A stretch of 6,070 nt of DNA from Deinococcus sp. Lineage in GTDB: Bacteria; Deinococcota; Deinococci; Deinococcales; Deinococcaceae. Below, in pieces: positions 1-6,070 of the stretch (positions are counted from its first letter, which is position 1; each line of letters opens with the position of its first letter). The translations under genes were made by a program, and so were the position numbers. The stretch spans positions 5,064 through 11,133 of the forward strand of contig NZ_JAUNHK010000048.1 of assembly GCF_030523985.1 (NCBI RefSeq), written 5' to 3'. The notes under the pieces were generated by a model, which had not been told where the DNA came from, did not search any database, and saw only the letters and a list, made by a program, of their open reading frames with translations.

Positions 1-231
1 GCCCTTGGCCTGAAAAAGACTTTCGAAAGCCTGGGCGTTGTCGGCTCCCAGCAAGCCAGTCGCCGTCACGCTGGCGCCCCAGTCGGTCAAAAAAGACGCC
101 ACGTTCACGCCCTTGCCGCCCGCATTCAGGTGGAGTTCCTGCCCGCTGTTGACCGTGTTCGGCGTCCAGCCGTCGGCCCGCACGGTCATGTCCAGCGCGG
201 GGTTGAGGGTCAGGGTCAGAAGGCGCGGCAT
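1..231 (-). CDS. fruK: 1-phosphofructokinase, N-terminal 77 residues (gene continues past left edge)
   Basis: Cytoplasmic PfkB-family sugar kinase that phosphorylates fructose-1-phosphate with ATP to fructose-1,6-bisphosphate, the step after uptake by a fructose PTS. Only the N-terminus is visible; family members are usually about 310 residues, so roughly three quarters lies outside the window. The reading from the ATG at 231 begins MPRLLTLTLNPALDMTV, the classic FruK/PfkB opening (NPALD at residues 10-14). It continues with NAGGKGVNVASFL (GGKGVNVA at 38-45, sugar-phosphate binding) and VTATGLLGADN at 55-65. The ATG lies one base after the fruB stop (TGA-G-ATG). An AAGGG Shine-Dalgarno inside the last fruB codons (241-237) lies 5 bases upstream of the ATG, so translation is probably coupled to fruB. 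No separate promoter is visible. The family call is firm; the specific FruK call rests on motif wording plus the fruB context, and a tagatose-6-phosphate kinase-like specificity is less likely. Confidence 0.93.
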   Translation of the reverse strand, partial: MPRLLTLTLNPALDMTVRADGWTPNTVNSGQELHLNAGGKGVNVASFLTDWGASVTATGLLGADNAQAFESLFQAKG

Positions 232-232
232 C

Positions 233-2713
<2,481 letters not shown>

Positions 2714-2720
2714 TGCTTTT

Positions 2721-2745
2721 CTCCTCTCCGGAGCGCCTTCTCCGG
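2721..2745 (-). promoter_or_regulatory. fruB Shine-Dalgarno preceded by a 6-bp leader hairpin
   Basis: Just upstream of fruB the leader RNA contains CCGGAG-AAGGCG-CTCCGG, a perfect 6-bp GC-rich stem with a 6-base loop (2745-2728). The strong AGGAG ribosome site (2725-2721) follows 2 bases later, 7 bases before the ATG. The fold leaves the ribosome site free, so it may stabilise the transcript or keep the start open. CTCCGGAG within it (2733-2726) is also a palindrome, so other pairings are possible. The repeat is seen directly; its function is inference. Confidence 0.45.
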
Positions 2746-2773
2746 CTTTGCCCACGCCTCGGTGCTGCACAGG

Positions 2774-2803
2774 TTTGACGAATTGTGATTGATTTTGAAC
2801 GTA
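2774..2803. promoter_or_regulatory. Candidate DeoR/FruR operator at the fruB start of transcription (tandem direct repeats)
   Basis: On the plus strand the units TGACGAATT (2776-2784) and TGATTGATT (2786-2794) are copies of TGANNRATT. A third TGA (2796-2798) keeps the exact 10-bp phase. TTTGA also recurs at 2774 and 2794, 20 bp apart. The 30-bp stretch has only 9 G/C, in strongly GC-rich surroundings. It covers about +1 to +28 of the predicted fruB transcript, a position suited to repression. The same design recurs at the repressor's own promoter, where 16 of 21 aligned bases match. That it binds the adjacent DeoR protein is inference. Confidence 0.55.
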
Positions 2804-2807
2804 CCTG

Positions 2808-2836
2808 ATACTAGGTGAAGGAATAACAGAGTGCAA
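2808..2836 (-). promoter_or_regulatory. Predicted fruBK promoter
   Basis: On the minus strand TTGCAC (2836-2831) and TAGTAT (2813-2808) are separated by 17 bases, which is optimal spacing. TAGTAT fits the TANNNT -10 box common in Deinococcus; the -35 keeps TTG. Transcription would start near 2801 and give a leader of about 88 bases with the hairpin and Shine-Dalgarno described above. An imperfect palindrome, ACCT-N6-AGGT (2803-2816), overlies the -10 and could be a further protein site. It reads in the correct direction and lies at a sensible distance from fruB. Confidence 0.55.
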
Positions 2837-2986
2837 GTCGAGACGACTGGGCGAAAGGAGGCCGAAAAAGGAAGGCTGACCGGATGGGGGTAGAGTCAGC
2901 TTATCAGCGTGGTCAATCCTAGGAGAAGGCCGCTCTGCCGCGCCCGTCCTTTCCCGACTCGCGTCCTCTCCCCTCCTCTGATTCCC

Positions 2987-3007
2987 TTTGAGCAATTCTG
3001 AGCGATT
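2987..3007. promoter_or_regulatory. Candidate autoregulatory operator at the deoR-family gene promoter (tandem direct repeats)
   Basis: TGAGCAATT (2989-2997) and TGAGCGATT (2999-3007) are two near-identical units (8 of 9 bases) one helical turn apart, oriented as in the site at 2774-2803. They overlap the -35 box and the spacer of the predicted repressor promoter, so bound protein would block RNA polymerase. The same stretch also contains the inverted pair GCAAT-N8-ATTGC (2992-3009), so a dyad reading is possible. The match to the fruB-side site favours direct repeats. Confidence 0.55.
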
Positions 3008-3017
3008 GCGCTAACAT
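2988..3017 (+). promoter_or_regulatory. Predicted promoter of the repressor gene, probably giving a leaderless mRNA
   Basis: TTGAGC (2988-2993) and TAACAT (3012-3017) are 18 bases apart. The -10 fits TANNNT. Only 8 bases separate it from the ATG at 3026, so transcription should begin at or within about two bases of the start codon. No usable Shine-Dalgarno is present: the only purine run (GGGGG, 3020-3024) ends one base before the ATG. Leaderless genes with a -10 just before the start codon are known to be common in Deinococcus. Confidence 0.5.
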
Positions 3018-3025
3018 GTGGGGGC

Positions 3026-3811
3026 ATGACCTCCCTTCTTGCCGAGGAGCGCCTGACGCGCATCCTGCAACTGCTGGCCGAGCGTGGCCCGCTGCGGACG
3101 ACGGCGCTCACCGGGGCGCTGGGGGTCAGCAGTGCCACGACCCGGCGCGACCTCGACACGCTGGCGGCGCGGGGCCTGATTCGCAAGGTGCATGGCGGCG
3201 CAGCGTTGGCAGAAGCGCCGGCTCCGCCCAACCAGGACCAGTTCTACCGCGACCGCGAACAAATCAACCGCGCAGGCAAGGCGCAACTGGCCCGCGCCGC
3301 GCTGCCGCTGATGACGCCGGGGCAAACCGTTTATCTGGATGCCGGAACCACCGCGCTCGCCCTGGCGCTGGCCCTGCGAGACGCGCCCACGCTGCTCAGG
3401 ACACTCCGCATCGTGACGCACGGCATAGACGTGGCCTACGCGCTCAACGGGGAGTGTGCGCTGTACATGGTCGGCGGCGAGGTCTACGGCAGCACCTACA
3501 GCGTGACCGGCCCCGACGCGCTGGCGACGGTGGAACGCTACGGTTACGATCTGTTTTTCGTCGGCTGTACCAGCATTCACCCGGTGCAGGGGCTGACCAA
3601 TTCCAACGGCACCGAGGCCCAGCAAAAGGCCGCCATCATGCGGCGGGCGCACCAGACCATCCTGCTGGCCGACCAGAGCAAATGGGGTCTGCCCGGTTTT
3701 GCCAGTTTCGCCGCGCTGGGCGACGTGCGGGCCTGGGTGACCGACGCCGCCGCCCCCGATGCCCGCGCCGCCTTTGAAGCTGCCGGGGTACAGGTGGTCA
3801 GCGCCGAATAA
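3026..3811 (+). CDS. DeoR-family transcriptional repressor, likely fructose operon regulator
   Basis: DNA-binding sugar-operon repressor of 261 residues, a normal length for the DeoR family. Residues 6-60 form the winged helix-turn-helix, with the family signature around GVSSATTRRDLDTLAARGL (33-51) and KVHGG (54-58). The C-terminal sensor domain, a phosphosugar-isomerase-like fold, shows YLDAGTTALALALAL (103-117), VTHGIDVAYAL (130-140), VGGEVYGSTYSVTG (149-162), YDLFFVG (174-180) and LLADQSKWG (213-221, with Asp216 and Lys219 in the usual sugar-phosphate pocket motif). It is divergent from fruB-fruK, so it probably controls that operon in response to fructose-1-phosphate or a related sugar phosphate. 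That link is inferred from family and position. The ATG at 3026 is chosen because the helix-turn-helix then begins at the usual distance and a -10 box lies 8 bases upstream. ATG at 3016 is out of frame. It would be called FruR by function, but that name also belongs to an unrelated LacI-type protein, so no symbol is given. Confidence 0.9.
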   Translation: MTSLLAEERLTRILQLLAERGPLRTTALTGALGVSSATTRRDLDTLAARGLIRKVHGGAALAEAPAPPNQDQFYRDREQINRAGKAQLARAALPLMTPGQTVYLDAGTTALALALALRDAPTLLRTLRIVTHGIDVAYALNGECALYMVGGEVYGSTYSVTGPDALATVERYGYDLFFVGCTSIHPVQGLTNSNGTEAQQKAAIMRRAHQTILLADQSKWGLPGFASFAALGDVRAWVTDAAAPDARAAFEAAGVQVVSAE

Positions 3812-3816
3812 TCAGA

Positions 3817-3842
3817 GCCAGTCGGAATCCCTCCCGGCTGGC
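3817..3842. terminator. Two-way terminator hairpin between convergent genes
   Basis: GCCAGTCGG (3817-3825) pairs with CCGGCTGGC (3834-3842), giving a 9-bp stem with one G-U pair and an 8-base loop. It begins 5 bases after the repressor stop and lies 27 bases beyond the stop of the convergent ligase gene. The trailing U tracts are poor: CGCTTGTT follows closely on the plus strand, and TCTGATTATT follows the stem on the minus strand. Position between convergent genes supports termination for both; efficiency is uncertain. Confidence 0.55.
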
Positions 3843-3869
3843 CCGCTTGTTCCGAGGATTTAAGAACCC

Positions 3870-5021
3870 CTACCCGCGTTCGTCCTGCACGCCCTGACCT
3901 TCGTGCGCCGGGTCGAGGTGCAACTCGTCGGCACGGATGGCGAAGCGGCGCTGAAAGTCGGCCCGCAGGTCTTCGAGGTCGGCGCGGGCTTCCGAGCGTA
4001 CCGACAGGTGCAGGCGGTCGGCTCCACCCACCGAATGCAGCCGCAGCGTGTGCTGGGTGTGGTCGAGGCCGTGTCCCGCCAGCCAGAAGGCGACCTCACG
4101 CGGAAACAGCTTGACGCCCTTGACCTTGAGCATGCCGCCCACGTTGCCGAAGACGCCGCCGGGCAGGAAGGTGCCGTCCCTGCGCCGTTCCAGCCGGGTC
4201 AAGTCGCCCGTGCGAAAGCGCAGCAGCGGCATGGCCTCTTTCGTCAGGTGGGTGACAACCAGTTCGCCGCGCTCGCCGTCGGGCACCGGGGTTCCGGTTT
4301 CGGGGTCAATCACCTCGACAAAGACCCAGTCGTCCAGCACCCGCAGCCCGTCTTGCTGCGGCGTTTCCAGCGCAATCAGTCCGGCCTCGCTGGTGGCGTA
4401 GCAGTCGAGCGCCAAGCCGCCCAGCGCCTCCTGTACCCGCTGCCGCCGCCCGGCGATGCTGGTGAAGGGTTCGCCCGCCGCGATGAGCAGTTCGACCTTG
4501 GCTCCCGCCTCACCGAGTTTCTGGGCAAAACTGGGGGCCGACACCAGCACGCGCACCCCCAGCCGCCGCAGCGTTTCGAGTTGCGCCTCGGTTTCGCCCG
4601 GCCCGAAGGGAATGGTCTTGGCCCCCAGACTTTCCAGGCCGTCTTGCATCAGCCAGCCGCCCGCAAAGCGGTGGTAGCCGAAGGCCACCTGCACATGGTC
4701 GTCCTCCCGGATCCCGGCCCGCGCAAAGGCCCGCGCTCCCGCCTCACCGTGTCTCTCCACGTCGCGGCGGGTCGCGTACTCGAGCAGCCAGCCGCCGCCG
4801 GGGTGGGGGGTCAGGTGAACCCGCACAGCGCCGGGGTGGGCCAGTTCGCCCGCTTCAAAGGCTTCGGTCAGGCGCTCACGGGTCAGAAAAGGCACGTCGG
4901 CCCAGGCGGTAGGCACTTCGCGCAAAGTAGCGCGGTAGAGCGGCAATTCGCGCAGCCGCGACAGCAGGGCGCAAAAACCTACGGGTTCAGATAAAGACGG
5001 TGGCGACAGCGTATCGGTCAT
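3870..5021 (-). CDS. Phenylacetate-CoA ligase (PaaK)-like protein with degenerate adenylation motifs
   Basis: ANL-superfamily protein of 383 residues, shorter than the usual roughly 430 of PaaK. Active members join ATP and an aromatic acid, then CoA, in the cytoplasm. Family landmarks are clear: FGYHRFAGGW...DGLESLGAKTIPFG (114-140), AAGEPFTSI (181-189), CYATSEAG (207-214), VIDPETGTPVPDGERGELV (237-255), LTKEAMPLLRFRTGDLTRL (259-277) and GGMLKVKGVKLFPREV (295-310). The phosphate loop normally written SSGTTGKPT is instead HLTPHPGGGWLLEYA (69-83). The hinge GRxDDM reads GNVGGM (292-297). The C-terminal catalytic lysine in EGKAVRV appears as Gln376 in EGQGVQD. So activity as an ordinary acyl-CoA ligase is doubtful; it may have an altered reaction, a binding role, or be decaying although the frame is intact. 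The ATG at 5021 has GGGAG 4 bases upstream; the ATG at 5042 has none and would add seven residues. It lies downstream of a livF-like gene on the same strand. The family call is firm; the substrate is unknown. Confidence 0.82.
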   Translation of the reverse strand: MTDTLSPPSLSEPVGFCALLSRLRELPLYRATLREVPTAWADVPFLTRERLTEAFEAGELAHPGAVRVHLTPHPGGGWLLEYATRRDVERHGEAGARAFARAGIREDDHVQVAFGYHRFAGGWLMQDGLESLGAKTIPFGPGETEAQLETLRRLGVRVLVSAPSFAQKLGEAGAKVELLIAAGEPFTSIAGRRQRVQEALGGLALDCYATSEAGLIALETPQQDGLRVLDDWVFVEVIDPETGTPVPDGERGELVVTHLTKEAMPLLRFRTGDLTRLERRRDGTFLPGGVFGNVGGMLKVKGVKLFPREVAFWLAGHGLDHTQHTLRLHSVGGADRLHLSVRSEARADLEDLRADFQRRFAIRADELHLDPAHEGQGVQDERG

Positions 5022-5096
5022 AGGACTCCCAGCCTTCCCCATCAGCAGAGAAGTAAAAAGCGGCTTCGACGGTTCGCGACGGTCAAGGACCGCCTA

Positions 5097-5114
5097 GAGC
5101 AATTCTCCGAATTA
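5097..5114. repeat. Second copy of GAGCAATTCT with a small dyad
   Basis: GAGCAATTCT (5097-5106) is an exact 10-base match to the repressor-promoter operator (2990-2999). The following bases (CCGAATTACGC) resemble CGATTGCGC there if one base is inserted. Here the tandem TGANNRATT form is lost, and the bases form an inverted repeat instead, AATTC-TCC-GAATT (5101-5113). It lies about 80 bases upstream of the ligase start. It may be a degenerate site for the same regulator, or chance. Confidence 0.3.
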
Positions 5115-5187
5115 CGCGTGCGTCGGGACAGCACCGCCGCCCGCTTCATTCTTCGTCCTGCTCATCTAAATTCACTCGCGCTGCTCG

Positions 5188-5212
5188 GACAAAATCACTG
5201 CGTTCTTTTGTC
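5188..5212. repeat. Perfect 7-bp inverted repeat just after the livF-like stop
   Basis: GACAAAA (plus strand, ending at 5194) and TTTTGTC (5206-5212) are perfect inverted arms with an 11-base spacer, beginning 7 bases past the TAG stop of the livF-like gene. As RNA it is a weak A-U-rich hairpin without a following U run, so it is a poor terminator. As DNA it looks like a dimer-binding operator, perhaps for control of the ligase. The arms are seen; the role is inference. Confidence 0.4.
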
Positions 5213-5219
5213 AAATGCT

Positions 5220-6068
5220 CTACATCCAGCGTTTGCGCCGCTTGTAGCTCTTGACATCGCGGAAGCTCTTGCGGCTGCCCTGCTCGGTCACGCCGAGGTA
5301 GAACTCCTTGACATCGGGGTTGCTGGCGAGTTCGGCACTTTTTCCCTCCATCACGATGCGCCCGCCTTCCATCACGTAGCCGTAGTCGGAGTGGCGCAGG
5401 GCGAGGTTGGCATTTTGCTCGACCACCAGCACGCCCAGGCCCTCGCGCTGGTTGATCTGGCGCACGTTGTCGAAGATTTCCTGCACCAGCAGCGGCGCGA
5501 GGCCCAGGCTCGGTTCGTCCAGTAGCAGCACCTTGGGGTGCGCCATCAGTGCCCGCCCGATGGCGATCATCTGCTGCTCCCCGCCGGAGGTGTACCCGGC
5601 CTGCTTGTGGCGCAGCATCTCCAGTTTAGGAAAATAGCTGTAGATGCGCTCCAGGTCGGCCTTCCAGTTCCCCCGGCCCAGGATGGCCCCAGCCCGCAGG
5701 TTTTCCTCGATGCTGAGGTGCTTGAAGACCCGGCGGCCTTCGGGCACCTGCACCACGCCGCTCTTGACGACCTCGGTGCCGTTCATGCTCGACAGGGTCT
5801 TGCCCTCGAAGGTGACGGTGCCTTCGCGGATTTTGCCGTTTTCCGGTTTGAGCAGGCCCGAAATGGCCCGCAGGGTGGTGGTCTTGCCCGCGCCGTTGGT
5901 GCCGAGCAGGCTGGTCACGCTGCCCGCCCGCACCGTGAGCGATACGCCGCGCAGCACCTGCACGATGTCGTGGTAGACGACTTCGACGTTGTTGACGGTC
6001 AGGTCGCTCGCCATCTTGCCAGGAGCGAGGGGCGGGGCCGTGTTCAGTGCGGGAGTGGATAGGGTCAC
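5220..6068 (-). CDS. livF: LivF-type branched-chain/amide ABC transporter ATP-binding protein (5' end near window edge)
   Basis: Cytoplasmic ATPase subunit of a hydrophobic amino acid/amide importer, pairing with LivG and driving the LivH/LivM membrane pair. In 282 residues: Walker A GTNGAGKTT (56-64), Q-loop region VQVPEGRRVF (106-115, the LivF hallmark), signature TSGGEQQM (160-167, Thr for the usual Leu), Walker B KVLLLDEPSLGLAP (179-192, Glu185 catalytic), and VVEQNANLAL (215-224), where Gln replaces the switch His as usual in LivF. LivF normally ends near FYLG (256-259). Here a 23-residue basic tail follows, finishing SYKRRKRWM. The N-terminus also looks about 20 residues long. A GTG at 6068 is used, but its ribosome site lies outside the window; the ATG at 6014 (Met19, MASDLTVNN) is possible but has no clear Shine-Dalgarno, and the gene could start further upstream. 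Other transporter genes are expected to the right. The solute is unknown; the neighbouring PaaK-like gene hints at an acid or acyl compound rather than an amino acid. Confidence 0.88.
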   Translation of the reverse strand: MTLSTPALNTAPPLAPGKMASDLTVNNVEVVYHDIVQVLRGVSLTVRAGSVTSLLGTNGAGKTTTLRAISGLLKPENGKIREGTVTFEGKTLSSMNGTEVVKSGVVQVPEGRRVFKHLSIEENLRAGAILGRGNWKADLERIYSYFPKLEMLRHKQAGYTSGGEQQMIAIGRALMAHPKVLLLDEPSLGLAPLLVQEIFDNVRQINQREGLGVLVVEQNANLALRHSDYGYVMEGGRIVMEGKSAELASNPDVKEFYLGVTEQGSRKSFRDVKSYKRRKRWM

Positions 6069-6070
6069 GC

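Larger units (their letters stand above)
5022..5219. other. 198-bp intergenic region between the livF-like and ligase genes
   Basis: Contains the ligase ribosome site at the left end, a repeat related to the left operator at 5097-5114, and an inverted repeat at 5188-5212, both listed separately. A weak minus-strand promoter can be drawn as TTGTCC (5192-5187), 17 bases, TTAGAT (5169-5164), giving a leader of about 135 bases, but both boxes match poorly. No small gene or structural RNA is evident. The long gap suggests that the ligase may have its own control rather than simple co-translation with livF. Confidence 0.4.

Noticed and set aside
2910..2920. TTGACC on the minus strand in the divergent region as an alternative fruB promoter.
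   Set aside because: The hexamer 17-18 bases downstream (CTACCC/TACCCC) is a poor -10, whereas the promoter at 2836-2808 has correct spacing and a better -10.
2714..2995. Open in-frame extension of fruB upstream, adding 94 codons.
   Set aside because: The extension runs through the predicted promoter and operator, its residues resemble no domain, and the ATG at 2713 has an excellent ribosome site and a typical EIIA start.
3016..3777. Plus-strand frame starting at the ATG at 3016, overlapping the repressor.
   Set aside because: Out of frame with the DeoR-family reading, low-complexity Arg/Gly/Ala-rich translation, and no domain.
3903..4994. Long open frame of 363 codons on the plus strand opposite the PaaK-like gene.
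   Set aside because: Antisense shadow of a gene with recognisable family motifs; no domain and no ribosome site were seen.
5081..5086. TTGACC on the minus strand as a -35 box nearer to the ligase start.
   Set aside because: The only AT-rich candidates for a -10 lie 21 or more bases away, which is too far.
5209..5214. Perfect TTGACA on the minus strand as a -35 box for the ligase gene.
   Set aside because: No TANNNT or similar -10 box lies 16-18 bases downstream. The hexamer is better explained as part of the inverted repeat region.

Overview
The window is GC-rich bacterial DNA, most consistent with Deinococcus or a close relative. This is inferred from the trifunctional fructose PTS protein, the TANNNT-type -10 boxes, one gene that looks leaderless, and the protein wording. 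The species cannot be fixed from the sequence alone. There are five protein genes, no RNA genes, no insertion sequences and no CRISPR array.

Left part (1-3811): a fructose phosphotransferase locus. On the minus strand fruB encodes an 826-residue fusion of EIIA(Fru), HPr and Enzyme I. It is followed one base later by fruK (1-phosphofructokinase), which runs off the left edge. The membrane permease EIIBC (fruA) would be expected beyond that edge and is not in the window. Divergently, on the plus strand, lies a DeoR-family repressor that is likely the fructose-operon regulator. The 312-bp divergent region holds a good fruB promoter and a promoter that places the repressor transcript start at or next to its ATG. 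It also holds two copies of a tandem direct repeat, TGANNRATT at 10-bp period, one at each promoter. I propose that repeat as the repressor's operator. Together these parts describe a self-contained circuit: PEP donates phosphate through one soluble protein to the fructose permease, FruK makes fructose-1,6-bisphosphate, and the DeoR protein probably senses a sugar phosphate and controls both promoters.

Middle (3812-3869): a short convergent intergenic region with a 9-bp-stem hairpin that can serve as a two-way terminator.

Right part (3870-6068, minus strand): a LivF-type branched-chain/amide ABC transporter ATPase with a basic C-terminal tail, then, after about 200 bases, a phenylacetate-CoA-ligase (PaaK) family protein. 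The ligase keeps the family fold but lacks the phosphate-binding loop signature, the hinge Arg/Asp and the C-terminal catalytic lysine. It may therefore not be a normal adenylating enzyme. The gap between the two genes has an AT-rich 7-bp inverted repeat just after the livF stop and a weaker relative of the left operator.

The most interesting signals are the paired direct-repeat operators with the apparently leaderless repressor, and the degenerate ligase attached to a Liv-type transporter gene.
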